From contig NC_013892.1 in NCBI RefSeq assembly GCF_000027225.1, forward strand, positions 2,852,001 to 2,916,000: a DNA stretch of 64,000 nucleotides, given 5' to 3'. How positions within the stretch are numbered: the stretch's first letter is position 1; each line of letters opens with the position of its first letter. The position numbers and the translations under genes are program-made. A model generated the notes under the pieces. That model was not told the DNA's origin. It was given only the letters and a program-made list of their open reading frames with translations, and did no database searches. This stretch comes from Xenorhabdus bovienii SS-2004 (GTDB taxonomy: Bacteria > Pseudomonadota > Gammaproteobacteria > Enterobacterales > Enterobacteriaceae). This document shows, piece after piece, positions 43,506 through 52,665 of the stretch.

Positions 43506-44603
43506 TCAATACCAGCGAAATATTTTCATACCCAACACAAATGTCACAATCCCAATGACACTCAAGATGATTGCTGCGGGCACGGCCTGCAATAAATCAC
43601 CACCTTCAATAAATACTTTGCGCATATTGTCGGCCAGAATGGTTAATGGCAGGTATTCAATAATATTCGCCATCCACTGCGGGAAGTTTTTGTAACTGAA
43701 AAAAATCCCTGACAACAAAACCTGAATCAAAATGGAAACTTCCAACAATCCATTCGCGGTTTGGGCTTTGCGGGCGCGGGATGCCACCAGCACTGCCACA
43801 CCGGAAAAGCAAATATTCCCCGTGAGCATCAAGAGCAGGAAAGCGTAAAACGAGCCTTGTATTTCTACATCAAAATAGAGGTCTGCAAACAGGTAGATGA
43901 TTAATATCTCGGTAATGCTGATCAAAAGGCAGGAAAGGATATGCGCCAGCAGGAATGTGGATTTGCGCATCGGGGTAATGCACATCTGACGAGTGACCCG
44001 TGTGATGCGCTTTTCCGCCAGTGCCCAGCCAACCGCAATCAGGCAAGTCTCCATAATCGCCATTGCCAGTAAGCCCGGTACCAGAAAATCCACATAGCGC
44101 AGTCCCGGTGTTTCCAGTATAAACAGGTTTTTTTCAACCTCTATTCCCTCTTGCTGGTTAAGCAGGTAATAGGTCAGTAAGGCGTCGCTGTTCTGTGGGT
44201 CAAGGTAATGGACACGTTTTCCCTCTTTATCCTGTTCAATGAACATCTGGATATCCCCTCGCTTCAGCCCGCGCACGACAGACTCATGATCAGGATAGTA
44301 GGTGATGTTGTACCGAACTTTGACCAGCCTTTCACGCTTGATTTCTTTTTTATTGATAATGCCTGAGATCATGTGCTCCTGCGCAGTAAGCTGCTCTCCC
44401 CACTGTTTGACTTGCTGCTGTTCTACGGCTTCCACAGGCAGCACGATGCCGATTTCTCTTTCGGGAATGTCCTGAGAGGAGAACGAAACCCCTAGTAGCC
44501 AGACCAGCAATAGAGGAAAACCAAACGACCAGAACAAAATTTCCGGCTCACGGATATATTGCCGGAATTGAGTTTTCATCAAGTTGAGCAGTGCACTATT
44601 CAT
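43506..44603 (-). CDS. ABC-2 type exporter permease of the fcl-like cluster
   Basis: 365 residues. One N-terminal membrane helix (ILFWSFGFPLLLVWLLGVSF), a large soluble loop of about 150 residues, then five helices including FLVPGLLAMAIMETCLIAVG and LSGIFFSYKNFPQWMANIIE: the plan of ABC-2 (DrrB/YhfI-type) permeases for natural products. Its start overlaps the ATPase stop by 8 bases, so the two form one transporter. The fabclavine and zeamine clusters end with the same pair (I believe FclM/FclN). It probably exports the cluster product and gives self-protection. Confidence 0.88.
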   Translation of the reverse strand: MNSALLNLMKTQFRQYIREPEILFWSFGFPLLLVWLLGVSFSSQDIPEREIGIVLPVEAVEQQQVKQWGEQLTAQEHMISGIINKKEIKRERLVKVRYNITYYPDHESVVRGLKRGDIQMFIEQDKEGKRVHYLDPQNSDALLTYYLLNQQEGIEVEKNLFILETPGLRYVDFLVPGLLAMAIMETCLIAVGWALAEKRITRVTRQMCITPMRKSTFLLAHILSCLLISITEILIIYLFADLYFDVEIQGSFYAFLLLMLTGNICFSGVAVLVASRARKAQTANGLLEVSILIQVLLSGIFFSYKNFPQWMANIIEYLPLTILADNMRKVFIEGGDLLQAVPAAIILSVIGIVTFVLGMKIFRWY

Positions 44604-45540
44604 GTAACCTTCTCCCGGCCAAAGTCATGAACAAGTCATCCAGCGTTTTCTTCCTGACCATCAGTTCAATGATGTCAACCTCGACTTGTTTGGCAAACTC
44701 AAAAAGATGAGCAACAAAACTGGTGGAATCTTCAATCAGCATACAGATCTTATCTTTCCTTTCATCGTACTCATAGTTTAAGACTTGAGCATGTTGACTC
44801 AGTACCTGCAAGCGGTCAGGAAAATGGGTACGGAATTCAATGAGATCGCCATCGCAGTGTTTTTTCAACAACTCATCCATACTGCCCTGTGTGATAATTT
44901 CTCCCTTATTCATGATACAAATGCGATCACAGAGATACTCAGCTTCCTCCATATAGTGGGTAGTTAAGATCATAGTTGAGTGCTTTTCACGGTTGAGCTT
45001 ACGCAGGATATCCCAAGTATCATGACGAATGCGCGGGTCAAGCCCCGTGGTGGGTTCGTCCAGGATCAGGATTTCCGGCTCATTGATGATGGACACACCC
45101 AATGCGAGACGCTGACGCTGACCACCGGATAACCCCTCTACATAGGTTTTGCGTTTTTCTTCCAGCTCGACCAGTTCCATCACCTCCTGCGCTCGTTTAC
45201 GTGAACAACCATAAAAGCTGCCAAACAGGTTAAGTGTTTCTTCTACACTGAGCTTATCGATAAACAGGGTCTGCTGTAAGACACCGCTGAGGTGCTGACG
45301 CAGGTAAGGCGCGTCCTGCTGCCATGTTTTGCCTAATACCCGAACCGAGCCTGAATCCGGCGTTTTCAGCCCTTCCAGTATTTCGACCAGTGTCGTTTTA
45401 CCCGCCCCATTCGGACCAAGCAGACCCAGGAACTCTCCGCGATAGACATCCAGGGAAATTCCTTTTAGCGCTTGATAGTCCTTGTAGTGCTTCTTGACCT
45501 GTTCAAACTCAATCACTTTCTCGTTGTGTTGAATACCCAT
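44596..45540 (-). CDS. ABC exporter ATP-binding subunit of the fcl-like cluster
   Basis: 314 residues, a single ABC domain followed by a C-terminal extension typical of DrrA-type exporter ATPases. Walker A GLLGPNGAGKTTL, signature VEGLSGGQRQRLALG, Walker B EILILDEPTTGLDP, switch His in LTTHYMEEAEYL. It is coupled by an 8-base overlap to the permease gene. It follows the adenylation-domain remnant by 71 bases, in the position that exporter genes hold in fabclavine clusters. Confidence 0.9.
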   Translation of the reverse strand: MGIQHNEKVIEFEQVKKHYKDYQALKGISLDVYRGEFLGLLGPNGAGKTTLVEILEGLKTPDSGSVRVLGKTWQQDAPYLRQHLSGVLQQTLFIDKLSVEETLNLFGSFYGCSRKRAQEVMELVELEEKRKTYVEGLSGGQRQRLALGVSIINEPEILILDEPTTGLDPRIRHDTWDILRKLNREKHSTMILTTHYMEEAEYLCDRICIMNKGEIITQGSMDELLKKHCDGDLIEFRTHFPDRLQVLSQHAQVLNYEYDERKDKICMLIEDSTSFVAHLFEFAKQVEVDIIELMVRKKTLDDLFMTLAGRRLHE

Positions 45541-45611
45541 AAAATTCTCTGTGTCTCATTTGGTGATAAGTTGTGCTCTCACTAAAGAGTGTGACATAAA
45601 TATTGGTAACG

Positions 45612-46361
45612 TCATTTTCCCATCGTGTGAACTTCAAAAGTACTGGCGTCAAGCAGTGTCCAAATGTCATTTTCTGTCGAGTTATTTTCTGTCAAATCAA
45701 GATGATGTTTCTCAGCACGAAGCAATCTCATGGCACTCAGTCGCATCGCGCTGGTATGGGATATGTCAACGCTTTTCGAGACACCGGCAGTCTTAGATAC
45801 GTAGGCGATACAAGCCAATGAGTCAGAATGAATACTCACATCCGGGTTATGTAATGGCATGGTCTGGATAAAGGCTTTTTCGCTGTCAATGCAGAGGTAA
45901 TCTACCTTACTTTCATCAAATAGTGATTGATACTGCAAGACGCCAATGACAAGCTTGACACCCGCATCTTCAATGTAAAAACCGATTCTTTCCGCTCCAT
46001 GGGTGCTGTTAATGGGCAGGTAAGCCAGTCCCGCTTTCAGGATTGCCAGAATGGATACCAGCATCTCTTCATCATGCTCCAGACAGATTCCGATAACGGG
46101 TGAAAAGGCGTCCGTTTCCCCCATCTGCTGTTTGATTTGCAGGATATAGTGCGCCAGTTGATTGGCTCGCTGATTAAACTGCTCATAAGTCAGCCCCAAC
46201 CCGTTCTCAGTATTCAGCACAATGGCGTGTGGATAGCGCTGTACCTTCTGCTCAAACGCCTGATGCAATGTCTGAGTCAATCTCAACTGTTTTTGCTCCA
46301 GGGGGGCTTTGGGTTGAAATGTATGTTTTTGCATATGCATACGACCTCCGGCAAATTTCAT
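45612..46361 (-). pseudogene. Remnant of an NRPS adenylation domain (N-terminal, motif A3 ruined)
   Basis: 249 codons from ATG 46361. It carries recognisable NRPS adenylation motifs: A1 LTYEQFNQRANQLAHYI and A2 LKAGLAYLPIN. The ATP-binding A3, normally YTSGTTGxPKG, reads IAYVSKTAGVSKSVDIS and has lost its Gly and Lys. An A4-like NDIWTLLDASTFEV follows, and the frame ends at once, less than half of an A domain, with no C, T or TE domain. It lies exactly where fabclavine clusters carry the NRPS/PKS genes fclI-fclL, and since FclI should begin with an A domain it is best read as its 5' stump. It is unlikely to activate amino acids. Whether it is still expressed is unknown. Confidence 0.75.
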
Positions 46362-46416
46362 TGTTATCCCTCTTATCTTTCCAGTTTTGGCTTTGTCGGC
46401 TGCAACTGGAAATCTA

Positions 46417-46560
46417 TTAGGTATGGATGGAGTGAGTTTGATTCAGCATCAGGACGATGTTCCCAAACAATACGATCATGATGGCTAATGCTGCTGCTCC
46501 CAGAGGAATATTCTTTTCAACGAGGTGAAACAGGCGGCAGTAGCCATCTTCCTTCAACAA
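46417..46560 (-). other. Short ORF with one membrane helix, in frame after the hydrolase stop
   Basis: After the hydrolase stop the same frame stays open for 51 codons to a stop at 46417. From TTG codons at 46560 or 46557 it would encode about 46-47 residues: KEDGYCRLFHLVEKNIPLGA, then a clear hydrophobic helix (AAALAIMIVLFGNIVLML) and a short polar tail. No ATG or Shine-Dalgarno is seen near the start. It could be a small membrane protein, a remnant of a lost gene, or chance. It is too short and lacks an ATG start, so it is easily missed. Confidence 0.3.
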
Positions 46561-46572
46561 TGCAGAGTTACG

Positions 46573-47376
46573 TTAGGTATCATTTCCTAACACATCGTTG
46601 TTCAAAACAAAGAGATCAGCATCTTTCAGAAATGGGAAACGTTCCCTGACACCCTGCACATGGGAGAGTGACAGATGCACAGTTTTCACCACTTCGTGAT
46701 TCATTTCGTGCAGCAGTATTTCACCCAGTGGGTCGATCAACATGGTGTGGCCGTCATAGTCTAGTTGGTTGCCATCCTGCCCAACACGGTTAACCCCGAT
46801 AATGTAGCTCTGGTTTTCAATGGCGCGAGCCTGAAGAAGCGAGCACCAGTGAGCCGAACGTCTTGCCGGCCAGCTGGCGATGTAGATCGCCGCATCATAA
46901 TGACCATTGACGTTACGCGACCAGACGGGGAAACGCAGGTCATAACAGATAAAGGCAGCGATTTTCCAACCCTTAAAATTCACCACCAGCGGGGCATTGC
47001 CTGCGGTGTATTCGTGATCTTCCTGGGCGAAAGTAAAGAGATGTTTTTTGTCATAATGAGCGACAGAGCCATCGGGATTAACCCACAGCAGACGGTTATA
47101 AAAGCGCTGGTTTTCCGTGATAATGATGCTGCCGACAATGGCACAATCTTTCTTGGCAGCCATCGCCTTCATCCACTGAATACTTGGCCCTGTCATTGTC
47201 TCAGCAATGGCCTGTGGCTTCATGCTGAAACCCGTGGTAAACATCTCCGGTAAGATAATCAGATCACTACCTGTGATCTGATCGATGTGCTGTTCGATAT
47301 GTTCACGGTTTTGTTCTGCATTTTCCCAAACCAAATCGGTTTGAACCAACGTCACCTTAAGATTTTGTTCAATCAT
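46573..47376 (-). CDS. fclH: Carbon-nitrogen hydrolase (nitrilase / omega-amidase type) of the fcl-like cluster
   Basis: 267 residues from ATG 47376, which has GGAG 6 bases upstream and matches the start of YafV-type omega-amidases (NLKVTLVQTDLVW). The frame also opens at 47496, where TAATG overlaps the thioester-reductase stop; that would add 40 atypical residues. The catalytic triad is visible: Glu44 in LPEMFTTGF, Lys110 in YDKKHLF, Cys144 in ICYDLRFPVWSRN. Such enzymes hydrolyse amides or nitriles. A homologue occurs at this place in fabclavine clusters, where I believe it is FclH. Its role in polyamine making is not established; removing an amide or acting on a keto-acid amide by-product are options. 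Confidence 0.82.
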   Translation of the reverse strand: MIEQNLKVTLVQTDLVWENAEQNREHIEQHIDQITGSDLIILPEMFTTGFSMKPQAIAETMTGPSIQWMKAMAAKKDCAIVGSIIITENQRFYNRLLWVNPDGSVAHYDKKHLFTFAQEDHEYTAGNAPLVVNFKGWKIAAFICYDLRFPVWSRNVNGHYDAAIYIASWPARRSAHWCSLLQARAIENQSYIIGVNRVGQDGNQLDYDGHTMLIDPLGEILLHEMNHEVVKTVHLSLSHVQGVRERFPFLKDADLFVLNNDVLGNDT

Positions 47377-47495
47377 TGCAAGCTCCGATTCAATACATAT
47401 TTCTGTCATTACTTGTCTTTTATTAGATTGTTTTATAAACAACCCTTGAAGAAGATCAGGATCCAGATGCAGCCATGTCGCCTCGTATATCCTCA

Positions 47496-48728
47496 TTACA
47501 AATCAGCATCAAACAGTTGTTCCAGATAACTCCCCCGTACAGATGCTTCCCGTATTTCAGCCCTTTCTCCCTGCTGTTGTGGCGGCGCAATAAACTCACA
47601 TTCGACCAGGTAATTGAAGTAATGGAAAAGTAACGTTCTATCCGACAGGGGGCACTGAATTCCACTGCCACTGAGTAATTCAGTTGTCAGTTGTGTGGAA
47701 TATTTGGCTTTTTCGGTCAGTTCCATGCCGGAATAAAATAGCCCCAGCAGATCGGTAAAAACCGAGCGATAAGGCTGGTCATAACGGTACAGACGGTTTT
47801 GTGACAGTGCTTCCATGTAATCATTCATGTTAATGGTATCAATACGATAACCAAAATCACGCAGGAAAGAGACGATATCATTGAACGTAATCGGGTTAGG
47901 ATTAGTCAGATTAAGCGTCTTCCCATTAAATTTCTCAATATTGAAAATGGCATACAGCGAGGCTTCCGCCACGTAATCCACAGGAGTGATATCAAAATCG
48001 TCCTGTGCATTGAACGTCAGACCAGTTTCCACTAATGCCTTAACCATTTCGTAATAAATGCCCTTGACCTTCGTATGCGCTAATGGGTAACGCCCATTTG
48101 TACTTTCTCCCCAAATGTTGCCCGGGCGCACAATCACCCACTTCAGCCCTTTTTTTCCGGCACTGTGAATAATTTTTTCGGACTCAAATTTGGAGCGTTC
48201 GTAATCCATGTCATCAAATCGTTGCCCCACGTCCAGATCTGTTTCATGCAGGACAAAACCGTCCTTATACAGGCGATCCCCTGCCATGCTGAAACTGGAA
48301 GCATGCAACATCGCTACATTGCCCCGGAGACAGAAATCAATGACATTCTGTGTCCCCTGCACGTTAACAGGCGCAATCTTTTTATAAGACGCCACAAGAC
48401 TAACGTTAGCAGCGCAATGAATGACCCGGTCAACTTTGTCAGCCAGTTCGCGGTAAAGCTCTTGTGTCAGCCCCAATCTTTTTTTAGAGACATCCCCCAG
48501 TACCGGAATAATCCGATGATGAGTGTGCTCACTTTGTTTTTCCTGATCATAAGCAAACAAGATACCTTTCAGACGTTCCATTGCCTGCTGGCTGTTTTCT
48601 GCCCGTATCAGACAGTAAACCTCAATATCCGTCGTCGTCAGAATTTCCAGAAGGATCCTTCCCCCCATCACGCCAGTTGCACCGGTAAGCAAGATACTAC
48701 TGACGTCCTTTTTATTATGGTCGAACAT
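47496..48728 (-). CDS. fclG: Thioester reductase, polyamine release
   Basis: 410 residues with an extended-SDR fold of the thioester-reductase (NAD_binding_4) group. NADPH loop LLTGATGVMGGRIL at 14-25; catalytic Tyr176 and Lys180 in MDYERSKFESEK; VRPGNIWGES and DFDITPVDYVAEASLYAI are typical of stand-alone TE-reductases. It would reductively free the chain from the ACP of the PfaA-like synthase as an aldehyde, which the aminotransferase can convert to the terminal amine. This matches FclG, the thioester reductase of fabclavine biosynthesis. It is separated from the SDR gene by 92 bases holding a hairpin. Confidence 0.9.
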   Translation of the reverse strand: MFDHNKKDVSSILLTGATGVMGGRILLEILTTTDIEVYCLIRAENSQQAMERLKGILFAYDQEKQSEHTHHRIIPVLGDVSKKRLGLTQELYRELADKVDRVIHCAANVSLVASYKKIAPVNVQGTQNVIDFCLRGNVAMLHASSFSMAGDRLYKDGFVLHETDLDVGQRFDDMDYERSKFESEKIIHSAGKKGLKWVIVRPGNIWGESTNGRYPLAHTKVKGIYYEMVKALVETGLTFNAQDDFDITPVDYVAEASLYAIFNIEKFNGKTLNLTNPNPITFNDIVSFLRDFGYRIDTINMNDYMEALSQNRLYRYDQPYRSVFTDLLGLFYSGMELTEKAKYSTQLTTELLSGSGIQCPLSDRTLLFHYFNYLVECEFIAPPQQQGERAEIREASVRGSYLEQLFDADL

Positions 48729-48768
48729 ATTTATCCCCTAAAAGTCATCACATAGCGGCGAAAGTATG

Positions 48769-48794
48769 AGATCAGGCAGAAAAGCGCCTGATCT
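48769..48794 (-). repeat. Intercistronic hairpin between fclF-like and fclG-like genes
   Basis: Nine-bp perfect stem AGATCAGGC / GCCTGATCT with an 8-base loop in the only spacer above 50 bases between the SDR and reductase genes. There is no T run on the coding strand, so attenuation or mRNA processing is more likely than full termination. Confidence 0.45.
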
Positions 48795-48820
48795 TCCTAA
48801 CTTTTTATTCCCCTGCGCGG

Positions 48821-49588
48821 CTATAACGTTCCGACACGCATTCCGCCATCCAATGGGATCACTGCGGAATTGAGGTAGTTAGTTTTGCAACTCGCCAAAA
48901 ATCCCACAACTTCAGCCACGTCATCTGGCGTTCCCCAACGCCCGACCGGAACAATGGAACGTACAACCTTATCCTCTCCCGCCGACTCCATCGGGCCTGA
49001 TTCCACAAACTGCTCCAGCATGTCGGTTTTACAGACCCCCGGAGCAACGGCTGTCACACTGATATTCAGTGGACCCAATTCACGCCCCCAGGATTCTGTC
49101 GCAGAGATCAGACCTGCTTTTGAAGCGCCATAAGCGGAACTACCTGCCGCTCCCCAAATGCCCGCAACCGAGGCAATGTTGATGATGCGCCCATATTTCA
49201 GGCGCGCCATGTAGCGGACAAAAATTGATGTGCTGTTGAAAGCACCTATCAAATTGACGTTTATAACCTTGGTTGTCTCACTAAACCCTTGGCCGGAAAG
49301 ACAGAATGCCCGATTAATAATGCCTGCGTTGTTCACCAGCACCGTAATGGTGTCACCGAATGTTTCAACAATCTGTTGCGCCGCCTGTTCTACTGAGGCT
49401 AAGTCAGTTACGTCCATTTCAAAGGTTGCAAGGGATTCAGGGTGTCCGAGACGCTCCTTCAGGAGCGCCAGTTTTTGACTGCTGACATCCGTTGCCGCCA
49501 CCAGATAACCAATATCCAGCAACACCTTGCTAATCGCTGTGCCGAATCCCCCCGCAGCCCCAGTGACGACAGCAATTTGTCGGCTCAT
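48821..49588 (-). CDS. fclF: Short-chain dehydrogenase/reductase of the fcl-like cluster
   Basis: 255 residues, a classical SDR: cofactor loop VVTGAAGGFG at 8-17, NNAGI near 88, and the active-site Tyr153-x-x-x-Lys157 in SSAYGASKAG after Ser of INIASVAG. The Asp in AATDVSS after strand 2 suggests NAD(H) preference. Probably it reduces or oxidises a keto/hydroxy position of the growing amino-polyol chain. Its start overlaps the stop of the PfaD-aminotransferase gene by 4 bases. Confidence 0.88.
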   Translation of the reverse strand: MSRQIAVVTGAAGGFGTAISKVLLDIGYLVAATDVSSQKLALLKERLGHPESLATFEMDVTDLASVEQAAQQIVETFGDTITVLVNNAGIINRAFCLSGQGFSETTKVINVNLIGAFNSTSIFVRYMARLKYGRIINIASVAGIWGAAGSSAYGASKAGLISATESWGRELGPLNISVTAVAPGVCKTDMLEQFVESGPMESAGEDKVVRSIVPVGRWGTPDDVAEVVGFLASCKTNYLNSAVIPLDGGMRVGTL

Positions 49589-52500
49589 GCATCAATTCCT
49601 TCTTTGAATGCGATATCAATGACTTTGCGAGCATTTACCATCGCATCAAAGATCCTCTCTTCGAAGAAACGCACGTCATCCTGTGACATCAATAGGTTAG
49701 AGTACATGCGAGACAATGGTGAGAACTGAATGCCATAGCGTTTGGATATTTCACGAATGATGATGTCGCAGAATTTGACTTTATCGCTGTAGCCTTCCGT
49801 AGAACTGACGGGGATGCTCTGGGAGTGATAAACCAGCGCGGTTGGCATTCCCTGTACCACGAGTGGCAGGTCAACCGCTTTGGCCGCTTTCACGAACACG
49901 TCGGAGATCTGACGCATGATATTCCCCATACGGTCATAGCAGCCGGGATCTTGTTCAATCAAATTAAAGGTCGTCTGAATTGCTGCCAGACCCAGTGGGT
50001 AACCGTTGAAAGTGCCTGCATGAATCACTTTTCCACGGGTGTACAGGTTCATGATGTCACTACGACCGACAATAGCAGAGATTGGCATGGAGCCGCCGCC
50101 AAGAGCTTTCCCGAAGGTCGCCAGATGTGGTGTCACGCCCAGTATTTTTTGTGCTCCCCCCAGTCCTAAACGAACACCCGTGATGATTTCATCAAAAATC
50201 AACACAATGTTATGTTTTTCACATAATGCTTTGGTTTTTTCCAGATAACCTTCTTCCGGGAAAATCCCGCCACCATTGATGCAGAGAGGTTCCATCAGAA
50301 CAGCGCCGATTTCATTGTGATAACGTTCAATAGTCGCCGTCAGAACATCAATGTCATTCCAGGGCAACATGAACGTTTGGTCTACCATGATTTTGGGATC
50401 ACGTCCCAGTGTATCCAGCAGGTCCCCGTTGAACTGCTCTGGTACGGGGTAAGTGAGATCCTGCTTTTTACGCCAGCCCATGATATTGTCGGCGTTACCG
50501 TGGTAATGGCCGTGGAAGCGAATAAAGCGATTTTTGCCCGTAAAGGCACGGGCAAGACGCAACGCATTCTGTACTGCTTCTGTTCCGCTCAGGCAGAAAC
50601 GCACCATTTCTGCACAGGGAATATGTTTAACCAACGTTTCGCAGACACCCACTTCCAGATCGCAGGTATCAACTGAAGTCACTTTACCCATATATTCGAT
50701 CAGGGATTGGTTATAAGCCTCATTGTGGTGTCCAACCAGTAATGCACCAAATTTACAGAACAGATCAAGATGTTCATTACCATCCAAATCCCATACACGG
50801 GAATTGCGCCCACGGTTGAAAGGGATCACCAGCGGGCGCTCAGGATCACCAAAGTTGTAGTGCGTACCACCAGGCATCAGCTCCCAACATTTTTTATAAA
50901 AGTCCTTTGAATTATCCAATACCAGTTTTGTTGAAGCGTCCATAGGTTCTTTACCCCTCACCTGTGATTTTTGAATTGACATTAAATTAAGATGACGATT
51001 CTCAACCTGACTGTGGTCAGTAAGATCGTCGTTAGATGGTTCATGACTAAATTCATTTGGCGGGGAATTTTCCCCGCCCGTGTAGAAATGCAACGGTAGA
51101 TACCGTTTAATCTGCTCAGGAACAGCAACATTGAATAATTCAAGTAGGGTAATGCGAGTGAGATAAGCCGCCCCCTTCATCAGCAATTGGGCAATGTCGC
51201 TGACATGCCTGTTTTCCACTGCTTCAAAAGGCGTTCCTTGCAGCCATTCGTTCATGGCACCCATCGCCGCACCACACCAGATCTGGTAATCCAGATTGCG
51301 GACTGGATCACCCGTGATCGCCCAGCGGGATGACTGGCCGAGATACCATTGGAACACCAACGCCATCTTTGTCTTCGGCTGTTTTTCCGCTTTGGCAATG
51401 ATGTCCAGTTGGTGAATACTCTGGAAATAGGCAATAGTTTCCTGCCAGATTTCCGTCAGTGGTTTGTGGAATATCTGTTTTTCCAGCAGAGCGATTTCCT
51501 GTACAGGCAGGGTGTCCAGACTGTCGTGCTGCTTATACAGATTGTATAATTTCTGTGCTCGCACTGCATACATACTGCCCTGTTTCAGTACCTGTACTTT
51601 TGCTCCCAGTTCAAACATGTCCGCTGAGGGTGCAGTGGCAACATCATTAATGTGAGCCTGCCCCAGCATTTTTTTCACCGCGCGGGATGTGCCGGCTTCC
51701 ACACAAGCCTGATTGATCGAGCCAGTGACAACATAAGCCGCGCCCAGAGCAAAAGCGGCCAGAATGGCATGAGGTGTTCCCAGACCGCCCGCCGCACCAA
51801 TCCGCACCTGATAGTCATGCTGAGTTTCGTCTGCAATTTCATCCCGTAACTGGACGACTGAACGAAAAATGCAGGCGAGCACGCCCTGATCAGTATGACC
51901 CCCTGAATCCCCTTCTACCGTGATATCATCTGCCATCGGTATTTGGCGAGCCAGTTCTGCCTGCTCAGGTGTGATAAGCTCCTCTGCCAGTAATTTTTGC
52001 AAAATCTTTTCCGGCGCTGGCCGCAGGAAGTTCTGAGCGACTTCGCGACGGGAAACTTTGGCAATCAGACGATGATGACGCAAGATAGTGCCGTCAGCTT
52101 GTTGTACCAGACCACTGGCGCGGTAATAGACCAGCGCCGAACTAAGGTTGATGTAAGCCGAGGCTTCAATCACCCGCACCTGATTTTCTATGCACAGACG
52201 TACACAGGCCATTTCCCACTCAGGATTACCCGGGTTATGCAGCAGGTTGACACCAAATGGGCCTTCGGGTAATGCCTGCCGGATACGGGCAATCGCCTCA
52301 GCAATCCGTGGAATACGCAGGCCACCTGAACCAAATATCCCAAGAATGCGCTGTTTTCCCAGCGCAATAACCATTTCTTCAGAGTGGATGCCATTTGCCA
52401 TCGCACCCGCGTAATAGGCGTAATTCACGCCGTAATCCGCCATGAAACCTGCATCCCCCAAACTGCCTGCCGTCACTGCTGGCAGGCGACCAAGCAGGGT

Positions 52501-52665
52501 CGTCTGTTCTGCTATTATGTCATCTGGCAATAACAGTGATATTGATTCACCCACCTTTACGACACGCAGTTCAGTCGACAACGCCTGCAAGTGGGAGATC
52601 CCTATCGTTAGCGGTAACGCTGTCAGTTGATGGTTCGATTGATTCACAGATAAGCGCTGACTCAT
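49585..52665 (-). CDS. fclE: PfaD-like enoyl reductase fused to a class III aminotransferase
   Basis: 1026 residues in two halves. Residues about 1-530 are PfaD-like, a TIM-barrel FMN enoyl reductase related to 2-nitropropane dioxygenase (GSGGLRIPRIAEAIARIRQA, EGDSGGHTDQGVLACIF, GAAYVVTGSINQACVEAG). A polar linker (about 535-574) leads to a GSA-type PLP aminotransferase (575-1026) with SGTEAVQNALRLARAFTGK, FDEIITGVRLG and PLP Lys853 in ATFGKALGGG. The aminotransferase would turn keto groups of the chain, or the released aldehyde, into amines. An internal ATG at residue 575 has GAGGGG upstream and could make it separately as well. This fusion is characteristic of zeamine/fabclavine pathways. 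It overlaps neighbours by 4 bases on both sides. Confidence 0.9.
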   Translation of the reverse strand: MSQRLSVNQSNHQLTALPLTIGISHLQALSTELRVVKVGESISLLLPDDIIAEQTTLLGRLPAVTAGSLGDAGFMADYGVNYAYYAGAMANGIHSEEMVIALGKQRILGIFGSGGLRIPRIAEAIARIRQALPEGPFGVNLLHNPGNPEWEMACVRLCIENQVRVIEASAYINLSSALVYYRASGLVQQADGTILRHHRLIAKVSRREVAQNFLRPAPEKILQKLLAEELITPEQAELARQIPMADDITVEGDSGGHTDQGVLACIFRSVVQLRDEIADETQHDYQVRIGAAGGLGTPHAILAAFALGAAYVVTGSINQACVEAGTSRAVKKMLGQAHINDVATAPSADMFELGAKVQVLKQGSMYAVRAQKLYNLYKQHDSLDTLPVQEIALLEKQIFHKPLTEIWQETIAYFQSIHQLDIIAKAEKQPKTKMALVFQWYLGQSSRWAITGDPVRNLDYQIWCGAAMGAMNEWLQGTPFEAVENRHVSDIAQLLMKGAAYLTRITLLELFNVAVPEQIKRYLPLHFYTGGENSPPNEFSHEPSNDDLTDHSQVENRHLNLMSIQKSQVRGKEPMDASTKLVLDNSKDFYKKCWELMPGGTHYNFGDPERPLVIPFNRGRNSRVWDLDGNEHLDLFCKFGALLVGHHNEAYNQSLIEYMGKVTSVDTCDLEVGVCETLVKHIPCAEMVRFCLSGTEAVQNALRLARAFTGKNRFIRFHGHYHGNADNIMGWRKKQDLTYPVPEQFNGDLLDTLGRDPKIMVDQTFMLPWNDIDVLTATIERYHNEIGAVLMEPLCINGGGIFPEEGYLEKTKALCEKHNIVLIFDEIITGVRLGLGGAQKILGVTPHLATFGKALGGGSMPISAIVGRSDIMNLYTRGKVIHAGTFNGYPLGLAAIQTTFNLIEQDPGCYDRMGNIMRQISDVFVKAAKAVDLPLVVQGMPTALVYHSQSIPVSSTEGYSDKVKFCDIIIREISKRYGIQFSPLSRMYSNLLMSQDDVRFFEERIFDAMVNARKVIDIAFKEGIDA

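Noticed and set aside
47377..47496. N-terminal 40 residues of the hydrolase starting at 47496 (TAATG overlap).
   Set aside because: The extension is unlike the family and ATG 47376 has a better Shine-Dalgarno; kept as an alternative start.
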